Part shown: positions 45,324-53,572 of the stretch, one piece after another
Numbering within the stretch: the stretch's first letter is position 1
Layout: each line of letters begins with the position of its first letter
Assembly (NCBI GenBank): GCA_023228285.1
Contig: JALOBM010000003.1
Coordinates: 18,893 to 82,892 of the forward strand
Origin: Candidatus Cloacimonadota bacterium
Lineage (GTDB): Bacteria > Cloacimonadota > Cloacimonadia > Cloacimonadales > Cloacimonadaceae
Direction of reading: 5' to 3'
DNA: 64,000 nucleotides
Program-made: the position numbers and the translations under genes
The notes under the pieces: generated by a model
Told to the model about the DNA's origin: nothing
The model's input: only the letters and a program-made list of their open reading frames with translations
Database searches by the model: none

Positions 45324-46148
45324 CTACCTGTTCTTTAGTAGATAGGGACGAGCCATGAACATATGTTCTGATTCTGCCCTCAATTCATATTGGCTACTGC
45401 CGTCATTAGCAGGCAAATCAATCTTTTTCCCTATGGTGAGATAGTTTACTCCCTGAGCACTGTATTTCGTGCTGCGAGACAGTCCGAATTCATATTCTTC
45501 CACCTTCTTACCGTTGTGCCACAGGCTGAATTTGGGCAAGGTACGGTCTGTAAGCCGGGCACGCACATACACTATACCGTCTTTGGCGTTGTTATGTGTA
45601 AAGCGGAATGCCTGTGTACTGTTGAAGGTATAGTATTCGCTGGTTGTGGAATTGTGGGAGATGTCTATCATACCGGCATGAGCATTAATTACCCGGTTTG
45701 GCACGGTCACCGGTTTCACTTTTGGTATGATCTTTTCCATCTCGTAAGCACGTAAATATATGCTGCGTTGATAGCAGAGCAATTCGATTTTTTCAGCACC
45801 TTCGGGGATCTCAAATTCGATATTGTTATAGATGTAGTATCCATCCAAGCGCTGGTTCAAGCTTAGTTCAAAGGGAATGCGATCTTTGCCGACCAGGATA
45901 AAAATCTGCGGTTTACGGAGGTTTTCTATGCTGAAACTGCGGATTTGGATGCGCTCAATTCCTTCGGTTCTCAGCGTCATGGTCTTTTCGGGCAGACTGC
46001 GATAAAACCAATGCTTAGCGTCTTCAAAATTGCGGATTCTACGGCTGCCGGGATTCTCAAAATCCATGATGCGGGTGCGATAATTTTGCCCAAAAGCTGT
46101 TAACGCCATGAGGCAAAAGAGGATCAGGAAGCTGATTTTCTTTGTCAT
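45324..46148 (-). CDS. Secreted hypothetical protein in the pgs operon
   Basis: 274 residues with a cleavable signal peptide (MTKKISFLILFCLMALTAFG) and no lipobox. The mature part is beta-rich and basic, with IQIRSFSIENLRKPQIFILV, YYIYNNIEFEIPEGAEKIEL and YVRARLTDRTLPKFSLWHNG. No family recognised. It starts 15 bases after pgsW and is followed 4 bases later by the outer-membrane barrel, so it may be a periplasmic link of the same export path. Function is inference from context. Confidence 0.75.
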   Translation of the reverse strand: MTKKISFLILFCLMALTAFGQNYRTRIMDFENPGSRRIRNFEDAKHWFYRSLPEKTMTLRTEGIERIQIRSFSIENLRKPQIFILVGKDRIPFELSLNQRLDGYYIYNNIEFEIPEGAEKIELLCYQRSIYLRAYEMEKIIPKVKPVTVPNRVINAHAGMIDISHNSTTSEYYTFNSTQAFRFTHNNAKDGIVYVRARLTDRTLPKFSLWHNGKKVEEYEFGLSRSTKYSAQGVNYLTIGKKIDLPANDGSSQYELRAESEHMFMARPYLLKNR

Positions 46149-46163
46149 TTATATAAAAGTCTC

Positions 46164-47291
46164 CTATAACTCGTCGTCCGGATCCACGATGTTTGCCATA
46201 AAACGTCTATCGTGGCGGTCAAAGATGATTACCAAGATGATGGCCAGTATCAATAGTGCAAGACAGATCGAAGCGACAGTAACATTCAGAATGGTAGAGC
46301 TGAATACCGATCCTTCTCCTGGAACTGGTTTTCTCTCCATAGTAAGGTGAAGGTTGTACTTGTCAGCCCATCTCAGAATACGGCGAATATGAAGTACGGG
46401 TACGTTTTGCTTTGCCATCTTCATCATTACGCCTTCTATCTCAAAATCGCGTTCGGCCAGCTTTGTGTTCAGTCCTTCAGGGATCAACCGGGCATTGGGT
46501 TCACTGCCTACATTGGCCAAACCTGCACCGATATTTACAAAGAGGCTATAGCGGTTGGTATCTCCCAAAAGCTCTTCATAAGCTTTCATGTGCAAGTCTA
46601 TGTTGTCATTCAAACTTGAACCCAGCAACAGCGGTACTCCGTTTCTGCTCATGGCTTCCCGAAGAGATTGGAGACCGAAGTCCGACAGACCGATACCGCG
46701 GTCTTCACTGCCGCCGATGGAAGCATATTTGCTGCTAAACTTCAGTAGTCCATTATCCTTCAAAATCCTTTCCATATCCAGCCATGTCATTTCCTCACGG
46801 TTGGCTCCGTAGGAGGCTGAAGAAAGCGATACGATGATCTGCGGGTCCAATTCCAGAACGCTGATAGCGGCGTATAACGCCAAGTTTACTGCCGGGTTGC
46901 TGCCTGTGATACCTACGGCTATCTTGTCGCCTTTTTTGACACGGGATAGTTCTTCCACAAATATGGCAGCGATATTGGGATTGATAGCAGCTTGTTTCTC
47001 CGAAAGCAGACCCCGGTCTGTAGTGATGGAAGAAAGCCGCTGACCAATCAAACCGCTGTGGAAAGGATCGTTGATGGGATCGATCTCAATACCGCGAGCC
47101 ATAATCTCTGTTTCCAGGATGTCCAGATAATCCTGCATCAGATTGACTGCGGCCAGTTTCTCTTCATAATTGTCGGTGCGAATCTCCACATAGTTGTTAC
47201 TGGCTATAAGATACAGAACCACAGATAACACAAAGAGCATTATCAGTGACCAGCCGGATTTCAGGTTGGGACGGTACATTCTGTGATTCAT
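46164..47291 (-). CDS. pgsW: Poly-gamma-glutamate system protein PgsW
   Basis: 375 residues from ATG 47291, which has GGAGGT 5 bases upstream. An N-terminal TM helix (about 13-32), an extracytoplasmic region and a C-terminal TM helix (about 335-357) facing a short basic/acidic tail. The central part has VKKGDKIAVGITGSNPAVNL and IIVSLSSASYGANREEMTW, and then LFVNIGAGLANVG; this layout belongs to the poly-gamma-glutamate system protein family found beside pgsB/pgsC in place of pgsA in many genomes. Biochemical role is unknown. It begins 1 base after the pgsC stop. Confidence 0.85.
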   Translation of the reverse strand: MNHRMYRPNLKSGWSLIMLFVLSVVLYLIASNNYVEIRTDNYEEKLAAVNLMQDYLDILETEIMARGIEIDPINDPFHSGLIGQRLSSITTDRGLLSEKQAAINPNIAAIFVEELSRVKKGDKIAVGITGSNPAVNLALYAAISVLELDPQIIVSLSSASYGANREEMTWLDMERILKDNGLLKFSSKYASIGGSEDRGIGLSDFGLQSLREAMSRNGVPLLLGSSLNDNIDLHMKAYEELLGDTNRYSLFVNIGAGLANVGSEPNARLIPEGLNTKLAERDFEIEGVMMKMAKQNVPVLHIRRILRWADKYNLHLTMERKPVPGEGSVFSSTILNVTVASICLALLILAIILVIIFDRHDRRFMANIVDPDDEL

Positions 47292-47292
47292 C

Positions 47293-47748
47293 TTAGACCT
47301 CCCCGCCAAATATCACAATCAACAATAGTTTCACCAATACCGCAGCGATGGTTATTGTAGAAAGAGTCTTCCAAAATCCCTGACGCTCAAACCAGTTTGC
47401 GATCAAGCCGGGGATGATATATCCGATAGATTGCATTTGCAATTGGTGAATAGTAAGTTCATGAAAAACCAAAAGTCTGGAAGCCCAGCCCAGGATGAAT
47501 CCGATCAATATGCTTAGTACCATTCTGCGTTTGCCAAAGAGCAGGGTAAATCTTCCCACCAAACGGATGATCCCCCAAGTAAGCAAACTGATAACCAAGG
47601 TACCCAATATCTGCATTGGTTTGTCTAAATAGAGCGCAATATAGCCGGGGACTACAATTCCGCCAGCAGATGCTCCCAACAATTCAGAAAAGATCAGACT
47701 AATGATAACGCCGAGTCCTACTGCGGCTTGTACTACTGCATCAACCAC
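47293..47748 (-). CDS. pgsC: Poly-gamma-glutamate biosynthesis membrane protein PgsC/CapC
   Basis: 151 residues, four or five hydrophobic helices. Typical PgsC start with GLGVIISLIFSELLGASAGG and IVVPGYIALYLDKP, then RRMVLSILIGFILGW and IGYIIPGLIANWFERQG. PgsC forms the membrane ligase/translocation complex with PgsB. It overlaps pgsB by 8 bases and is followed by pgsW, so the three are one translational unit. Confidence 0.92.
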   Translation of the reverse strand: MVDAVVQAAVGLGVIISLIFSELLGASAGGIVVPGYIALYLDKPMQILGTLVISLLTWGIIRLVGRFTLLFGKRRMVLSILIGFILGWASRLLVFHELTIHQLQMQSIGYIIPGLIANWFERQGFWKTLSTITIAAVLVKLLLIVIFGGEV

Positions 47749-48934
47749 GACCAGCTCCTTTATTTACTTTTGCTATTTTATGTTTGAAATGCGCCACTAT
47801 CTGAGCGCCATATTTGACCTCACCGGCTATATTCCCGATTCCCAAGACATGAGATTCCTTTTGGGTTAGATCCCAAACTTTTTGGTAGATATCTTCGGTG
47901 AGTGGTTGCCCCATTGCAAATAGCTTGTCTTTGGGAATGCCATGACTTAGAGCATAATTCTCTACCTTTTCAGGAATCTCTCCGGTAAGTAATACATAAT
48001 CATATTTCACTTGCGATAGAGCGTCGATAAGCTGCTGAGATCGGAATAGACGATCCGCACGGGAATTCACGATTATTATAGTTTGCTCACCGTTCAAATT
48101 GCCGGTAACCATGTTAATAATATAGACTGTGGATTCCGGATCGTTTGCGGCGAAGACATTGTAAAAATGGATGTCTTTTCCCCTGTCTTCAATCAAGTAC
48201 TTTTTCAGAGCGCCCGGATCCGGATTTGCGCTCTGCATTCCAGCGAGAGCCACATCCCGGGGTACTCCGGCTTCAGCACATACTGCCAAAGCAAGCTGAA
48301 CGTTTTCTTTGTGCTCAATATAACGGAATCTGCTCATCTCTTCGTCTGTGACATCAGTGGGTAATATCTTGTGAATCTTGGTGTTACGGCTTTCAGCTAC
48401 TTTTTTCAGAATGTGAAACTGGCTGTTTTCTGCCGTATAACACACTCCACCCACCGGAATCGAATTCGATAGGCTCATGGTGACACTTTGTACAGTTCCG
48501 CCCATCAGATCCAAATGATCGGGACGGCTGTTTGTTATTACCGAAATTGTGCTTTTTACAAACTTGCGTTCAGTAATCCATTGGAATACTGGATTCACAG
48601 CCATACATTCGATTACAATCGCATCGGGCTTTTCACTTGCAGCATAGCGGAAGATATATTTCTGCTCGATGATGTTCGCCCCTTGCAAGCGAATGATGGC
48701 GGCCTCTCTGCCATCGGGGAGCACTACTCGGGGTAAAGTTCCGGTAATCTTGGCGATGGTCTTTTTGCCCCCGGCACGCAAGCCAGCGGCAATCAACCTT
48801 GTAACGCTGGATTTTCCTCTGGTGCCGTTCACATGGATTCGCACAGGGATAGCCAGTACTTTATGCACATGTCTGCGATACTCCAATATCCAATGCAAGA
48901 TCAGGATAATGGTCGCAATGATCAGTATTGTCAT
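47741..48934 (-). CDS. pgsB: Poly-gamma-glutamate synthase PgsB/CapB
   Basis: 397-residue ATP-dependent amide ligase of the Mur ligase type that polymerises glutamate through gamma-carboxyl linkages. An N-terminal membrane helix (2-16) is followed by the P-loop HVNGTRGKSSVTRLIAAGLR (about 34-53), VIECMAVNP, SVITNSRPDHLDLMG and a C-terminal ligase part with NVFAANDPEST and VNSRADRLFRSQQL. First gene of the operon; a candidate promoter lies at 48991-49019. Confidence 0.93.
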   Translation of the reverse strand: MTILIIATIILILHWILEYRRHVHKVLAIPVRIHVNGTRGKSSVTRLIAAGLRAGGKKTIAKITGTLPRVVLPDGREAAIIRLQGANIIEQKYIFRYAASEKPDAIVIECMAVNPVFQWITERKFVKSTISVITNSRPDHLDLMGGTVQSVTMSLSNSIPVGGVCYTAENSQFHILKKVAESRNTKIHKILPTDVTDEEMSRFRYIEHKENVQLALAVCAEAGVPRDVALAGMQSANPDPGALKKYLIEDRGKDIHFYNVFAANDPESTVYIINMVTGNLNGEQTIIIVNSRADRLFRSQQLIDALSQVKYDYVLLTGEIPEKVENYALSHGIPKDKLFAMGQPLTEDIYQKVWDLTQKESHVLGIGNIAGEVKYGAQIVAHFKHKIAKVNKGAGRG

Positions 48935-48990
48935 CTATTCCTCATAGTAGAAATGTCTGATTACGCTACTACTCTCGCTCATTTCGGGGT

Positions 48991-49019
48991 AGTATAACCT
49001 AAAGAATGTAATGGAGCAA
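48991..49019 (-). promoter_or_regulatory. Candidate promoter for the pgsBCW operon
   Basis: On the minus strand, TTGCTC (49019-49014) and TATACT (48996-48991) are separated by 17 bases, 57 bases upstream of the pgsB ATG. It matches sigma-70-type spacing, but the local sigma factor may prefer other sequences. Prediction only. Confidence 0.4.
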
Positions 49020-49122
49020 TATCCATTCCACTAGCAGGAAAATATCCTTTTCTTTTCAGAACTGATCGAAGATGCCTGTATAAACAAATCCCGGTTCTCT
49101 CCCTCTTGATCTTCGAAGGATG

Positions 49123-49184
49123 AAGCTGTTATAATCGGGTAATGATCCAGTGGTCACTCGATGATAACGGCTTTATATCTGCTT
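49123..49184. repeat. Palindromic repeat P, copy 4
   Basis: 62-nt copy, AAGCTGTTATAATCGG to TTTATATCTGCTT around AGTGGTCACT. Left flank CTCCCTCTTGATCTTCG and right flank TGCTTGAAGCAGGGAGG are partly complementary, extending the inverted repeat to roughly 110 nt. Confidence 0.85.
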
Positions 49185-49281
49185 TGTCACTGCTTGAAGC
49201 AGGGAGGAAGGATAGCAAGCAGATGCCGCAGATCAAGCTGATTTACGAAGATTTTTTGTCCAAGTTATGCTTAATCTTGGA

Positions 49282-49450
49282 TAATGCGAATGGATTTCAC
49301 TAGACCTTACGTATCTTACTGTATACCTATATGTTATACGGTCAAATGGACTTCAATACATGGGGTGGAAACTATGTATTGTCCAAACCATCTCTTAACT
49401 TATTTTGACAGAGACAGATGACATAGGTGGCTAGAACTCCAGTGCATTAT
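49282..49450 (-). mobile_element. MITE-like element E, copy 2 (inverted relative to copy 1)
   Basis: 169-bp copy. On the minus strand it starts TAATGCACTGGAGTTCTA and its other end, reverse-complemented, reads TAATGCGAATGGATTTCA. It shares ordered blocks with 9184-9356: AAAATAAGTTAA, TTGGAC, AAGTCCATTT, TATAACATA, GGTATACA, TAAGATAC. It lies just downstream of the PEPCK-like gene terminator. No coding capacity. Confidence 0.72.
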
Positions 49451-49464
49451 ATGGGTCAATTACA

Positions 49465-49491
49465 AAAGGCCTTCCACCAGGGAAGGCCTTG
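49465..49491 (-). terminator. Terminator of the PEPCK-like gene
   Basis: Ten-base-pair perfect stem on the minus strand, AAGGCCTTCC (49491-49482) with GGAAGGCCTT (49476-49467), 5-nt loop, followed by TT and a short T-containing tail. Lies 16 bases after the stop. Confidence 0.8.
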
Positions 49492-49506
49492 TATGATGAG
49501 TCTGTA

Positions 49507-51237
49507 TTATGCTTTTATTTGAAGCGCTTTTAGAAGCTCCGCTTGAATTTCAGGACGCTCCTTGAGGTCGCTTTCTCTCAAGAAGTCGATGCGCTGCTGG
49601 AATCTGTCTTTCAGAAGGCTGATGTAGTTATCCATATTGCCGCGTTTTGCAGGATTGTAGGTCTCATAATATCCGGGCAAGAGCTTTTCGATTGAATCTT
49701 TGGAAGGGATCAACGCACCTGGTAACAGACTCCATTCTTCCCATTCAATCTGATCGGTAAGGATAGCTGTCTGCAGAGTGAGAGAAGTCTTCAACGGGAT
49801 AGCTTCCAGTTCGCTATCGGAGGTTTTCCAATAACCACGGGAGTTGAAGCAATAGAAATCGGCACCATTATCGGCAACATTCAGAAAAGCTTCCACATCA
49901 CGATAGAGCTCATAAACACGGAAAGGATTGGCAAATGGCTCGAACACCAGTTTCTTTAATTCATCTTCAGTTACGTTTTCGGCGCGGTTACGCTGAGTCA
50001 TCAAAGCCGCTCCCATGGAGATTGCGAGATACTTGTTTGTAAGCTTTAATGCGGGAGGTAAAACGCTGTCTTTCATAAGCCATACCAAGGCTTTGGGGAA
50101 GGCACAGCGGTTCACATAATTGCCCAGCAGGCTGCGATCCAGAAGTGCACGGCCGTTTTGGTTGCGCAGATCCTGACCCACTGGGATGCGTTTGCCGTCG
50201 ATATTGAGTATGGCGTGGTTCATCAAGGCAAGAGCATATTTCCAGTCCGGATGGTCGATGGGGCGGGAGTCTGTCTTGTCAAAGAGGGTAGGTTCCCAAG
50301 CACGACATACTTTTTGTTCCAAGTCTATCTGGAAAGCATCGTCGTGCAATACTACCTTGGAAAATCCTTTGGGCAGCGTACCAGCGTTATCATGTGAATT
50401 TGTGTGGCTGGATTTTCCGGTTCCGGATAGTCCGTAGAATGCAATCGAGCGCTTACCGAATTTGTGATAGGCAGAGTCTTCGCAGGTACTGAAATCAATT
50501 TCTTTGATTCCGCCGTGACAAGCAGCCATCCCGATACGGATGCCGGAGGTCCATGCCATGGTAAGGGTTCCCTTTTTGCGTTCGCCAAAGTAGCGCATTC
50601 CCAAGTTCACCATCACATTGTGTTTTTCATCAACGAGAGCCAGTTGAGGAGCGCCGACATTGTTGTAGAACGGATCGTCGCAAGTCCATTCATTGAAGGC
50701 GATGAGGATGATGTCCTGAATGGGTAGCTTGGGGCTGGCAGCATACTTCTTTGCTACCGACTCATAGGGAGAGAAGTTCAATAGCCAGTTGAATACATTG
50801 GCGACGTCACTTTCGGTAGTGATAAAAGTAGCCTTGATCATCACATCCTGATCCATGCCCAACACTGCTTCGGCTTTAATCAGAGGATAGTGTTGCATCT
50901 GCCAAACAGCTTCGCGTAGATCACCTTCCAGCTTGTTCTTTTTGCTGGCATCAAGGCGGTGGTAAAAGCGTCTGGCTTTGGCTGTTCTGCCCAGGATGTT
51001 TCCATGACAATCGTCCAAGACCTTTGCATCAGCGGGAAGATTGTGCATTTTGACATATTCAGGGTACATCGGAATGTCCGTGACGGTCACACCGGGTTGG
51101 TTCTTCGCCATTTCATAGGCTTCTCGAATGTCAATTTTGCGCACTTTGTGGTTGTTCATCAATGTCTCCGCTATTGCGCGAATCGGGGACATCGCTTTTA
51201 GATCGCTGTAGTATTCAGCACTGCTCTTGCTTGCCAT
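49507..51237 (-). CDS. Divergent ATP-type phosphoenolpyruvate carboxykinase family protein
   Basis: 576 residues (classic ATP-PEPCK is about 520-540). The kinase-1 P-loop is FYGLSGTGKSSHTNS (about 266-280), metal-binding HDDAFQID follows, and MKDSVLPPALKLTNKY matches the VLPP-KL element of ATP-PEPCK. The N-terminal half is unlike textbook PckA, with a charged extension and a LIAFNEWTCDDPFYNN segment. The classic enzyme interconverts oxaloacetate and PEP; here only the nucleotide-binding half clearly supports that, so substrate is uncertain. Monocistronic: GGAGGAATA before the ATG, its own terminator, and 84 bases to the next gene. Confidence 0.75.
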   Translation of the reverse strand: MASKSSAEYYSDLKAMSPIRAIAETLMNNHKVRKIDIREAYEMAKNQPGVTVTDIPMYPEYVKMHNLPADAKVLDDCHGNILGRTAKARRFYHRLDASKKNKLEGDLREAVWQMQHYPLIKAEAVLGMDQDVMIKATFITTESDVANVFNWLLNFSPYESVAKKYAASPKLPIQDIILIAFNEWTCDDPFYNNVGAPQLALVDEKHNVMVNLGMRYFGERKKGTLTMAWTSGIRIGMAACHGGIKEIDFSTCEDSAYHKFGKRSIAFYGLSGTGKSSHTNSHDNAGTLPKGFSKVVLHDDAFQIDLEQKVCRAWEPTLFDKTDSRPIDHPDWKYALALMNHAILNIDGKRIPVGQDLRNQNGRALLDRSLLGNYVNRCAFPKALVWLMKDSVLPPALKLTNKYLAISMGAALMTQRNRAENVTEDELKKLVFEPFANPFRVYELYRDVEAFLNVADNGADFYCFNSRGYWKTSDSELEAIPLKTSLTLQTAILTDQIEWEEWSLLPGALIPSKDSIEKLLPGYYETYNPAKRGNMDNYISLLKDRFQQRIDFLRESDLKERPEIQAELLKALQIKA

Positions 51238-51321
51238 TATTCCTCCATCTATGGCTGATATTTAGTATCAAGTTTGTTAATTGGCATTTAAAACCTTTAT
51301 GCTTTCATGTCAAGCAGAGTA

Positions 51322-52500
51322 TTAAATAATTCCCAATTCCTTACCGATCATCCGGAATTTGTCCAGGGCCATATCCAGTTGTTCGCGGGTGTGAGTTGCC
51401 ATGAAGGAACAGCGGATCAGACAGCCGTTTGGCGGCACTGCTGGGGGAATCACGGGATTTATGAATACACCTTCTTCTCCCAAGCGAGCCCACATTTGGA
51501 AGGCACGCATCATGTCGCCCACATATAATGGTATCACAGGAGTACAGCTGGACCCTGTGTCGTATCCCATTGCCTTGAACTCCTGCATCATATAATCGGT
51601 ATTCTCCCAAAGCTTTGCTATGCGTTCAGGTTCTTCTTCCATAATCTTGAGGGCAGCCAAAACACTGGCCGTAGAAGCAGGAGGAAGCGATGCGCTAAAG
51701 ATTAAAGCGCGGGATTTATGCTTCAAATAGTGAATCAGCGGCTCATCTGCTGCGATGAATCCACCCACTGAAGCCAAAGATTTGCTGAATGTTCCCATGA
51801 TGAAGTCGGTCTTTGCCGTCAGGCCAAAATGAGCTGTAGCTCCGGCTCCCTTTTCGCCTAAAACACCCAGAGAATGTGCTTCATCAACCATCAGGATAGC
51901 GCCGTATTTATCTGCCAAAGCGGATATTTGGGGCAGATTGGCAATATCACCTTCCATCGAGAATATGCCATCCACAACAATAAGTGCGGATTTACCTCCC
52001 AGCTTTTGTAAACAGCGTTCCAGGGAGTTCATGTCATTGTGATTGTAACGCACCATAATGCCGTCCGACAGTTTACAGCCGTCGATGATGGAAGCGTGAT
52101 CGTATTTATCAGTAACGATATATTCGTTTTTGCCTACCATGGCAGAGATGCAGCCTACGTTTGCCTGATAACCCGTGGGATATGCCAGGGCTGCTTCCTT
52201 TCCAACCAGGAGTGCCAATTCTGCTTCCAGCTCCAGATGGATATCCAAAGTGCCGTTCAGGAATCTGGAACCGGCACATCCGCTACCATACTTCTTCATG
52301 GCTTGGATGCCGGCTTCCTTCACTTTGGGGTGGTTGGTAAGGCCTAAATAGCTGTTTGAACCCATCATAAGCATTTTTTTACCGTTGCAAATTACTTCGG
52401 TGTCCTGCTCGGAGGATATCTCCCTAAAATATGGATAGTAGCCCAAAGCCATGGCTTTACGGGCATCGGTGAAATTGAAACACTTATCCAATATGCTCAT
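51322..52500 (-). CDS. spt: Serine palmitoyltransferase-like alpha-oxoamine synthase
   Basis: 392-residue PLP enzyme that condenses an amino acid with an acyl-CoA. Family marks: TGYQANVG, DKYDHASIIDG, VDGIFSMEGDIANLP, VDEAHSLGVLG and the PLP lysine in TFSKSLASVGGF (Lys240). Within the family (Kbl, BioF, HemA, Spt), the N-terminal YYPYFREI, GSGCAGSRFLNGTLDIH and GVFINPVIPPAVPPN closely resemble Bacteroides serine palmitoyltransferase. This suggests sphingolipid-type lipid synthesis. Kbl/BioF cannot be excluded without a tree; no thiolase, tdh or bio genes are nearby. Confidence 0.8.
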   Translation of the reverse strand: MSILDKCFNFTDARKAMALGYYPYFREISSEQDTEVICNGKKMLMMGSNSYLGLTNHPKVKEAGIQAMKKYGSGCAGSRFLNGTLDIHLELEAELALLVGKEAALAYPTGYQANVGCISAMVGKNEYIVTDKYDHASIIDGCKLSDGIMVRYNHNDMNSLERCLQKLGGKSALIVVDGIFSMEGDIANLPQISALADKYGAILMVDEAHSLGVLGEKGAGATAHFGLTAKTDFIMGTFSKSLASVGGFIAADEPLIHYLKHKSRALIFSASLPPASTASVLAALKIMEEEPERIAKLWENTDYMMQEFKAMGYDTGSSCTPVIPLYVGDMMRAFQMWARLGEEGVFINPVIPPAVPPNGCLIRCSFMATHTREQLDMALDKFRMIGKELGII

Positions 52501-52510
52501 CAGTTTCCTC

Positions 52511-53572
52511 TTATATTATTCGATATACTTTCAAATTCTTATACAACACACTTACTATACTATAGATCAGAAAAACCAGGGGTACGGAAATCAGCATCCA
52601 TAGTATGCCACCATACCATCCGCCGGCAAGAACAGTAAGCAGTACCAGCAGCGGGTGCATATTTATGGTGGTTCCAACAACTACAGGGTAAACGATATTA
52701 TTATCTATTACTTGCACAAGCCACATGGCAAAAGCGGCATATACCATCTGCAGGAAAGGGCCACCTGCAAAGAATACGGTGAAGACAGCTAACGCTCCAC
52801 CAAAGAAGGGTCCGAAATAGGGAATGATATTGGCAAATCCTGCTGAAATACCGATTAACACGGGATTGCTGACCCCTACAATACTCAGTGCTGTGGAAGC
52901 CATAATGCTCACGGCAATCACTTCAAACAGCATGGCGCGCAAGTATGTTCCCACAGTTTTATCTATCTTACTCAGCAAAATGATCGCAAGCTCGAAATAG
53001 CGGTTTGAACTTAGTCCCAACATACTTCTACGAATCTTGTGCTTGTCTTGTAGTAAGAAAAAGCTGATCAGGGGAACCATTCCAATGAACGAGACGGCGC
53101 CGATGATGGAAGAATAATTGTCCAGAAGGAATTTTGGCAGGTAAGCCAAAAAATCTACGGCACTGTCCAATACACTCGTAAGCCAGGTGGCGGCATCCAA
53201 TCCGGGAATCTGAGCGTCCAGATTGAGGGCATATTCGTAAATACTGTTTACAAATGGAATCTGGATCAGATAATCCACATTCATGACCTCTTCATGACCC
53301 AAAATAGCAAGCAGGCTGTTGCCTTGAGCAATCAACTCCGGAATCAGACGGCTGGTAAACCAGGCAAGAATGCCCAGAATGCTAAGGTACAAGGCAATCA
53401 CTCCCAGCCAACGGGGCCAATGCTTGTATTCCAGCCAGGTAACTGCAGGATCCAGGATATATGTGAAGATCACGGCAAAGATCAAATAGATGAATACCCA
53501 GCGGTAAAAGATTAAGCCGGCAACAAACAGAATGCCCAGGATAAGGTTGAAAATCAGCTTAGTCCAATTCAT
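52511..53572 (-). CDS. AI-2E/PerM-family transporter
   Basis: 353 residues from ATG 53572 (a TTG at 53596 would extend it 8 residues into the neighbour). About eight membrane helices; typical family features are VTWLEYKHWPRWLGVIALYL near the N-terminus, the large loop, and the C-terminal conserved segments PVLIGISAGFANIIPYFGPF and VVGTTINMHPLLVLLTVLAG. Family members export autoinducer-2 or act as Na+/H+ antiporters; substrate not predictable. It overlaps the cNMP-binding gene by 14 bases. Confidence 0.88.
   Translation of the reverse strand: MNWTKLIFNLILGILFVAGLIFYRWVFIYLIFAVIFTYILDPAVTWLEYKHWPRWLGVIALYLSILGILAWFTSRLIPELIAQGNSLLAILGHEEVMNVDYLIQIPFVNSIYEYALNLDAQIPGLDAATWLTSVLDSAVDFLAYLPKFLLDNYSSIIGAVSFIGMVPLISFFLLQDKHKIRRSMLGLSSNRYFELAIILLSKIDKTVGTYLRAMLFEVIAVSIMASTALSIVGVSNPVLIGISAGFANIIPYFGPFFGGALAVFTVFFAGGPFLQMVYAAFAMWLVQVIDNNIVYPVVVGTTINMHPLLVLLTVLAGGWYGGILWMLISVPLVFLIYSIVSVLYKNLKVYRII

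Larger units (their letters stand above)
48935..49506. other. 572-bp gene-free stretch between pgsB and the PEPCK-like gene
   Basis: Holds, left to right, a candidate promoter for pgsB (48991-49019), repeat P copy 4 (49123-49184), element E copy 2 (49282-49450) and the terminator of the PEPCK-like gene (49465-49491). No convincing reading frame is present. Confidence 0.7.
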
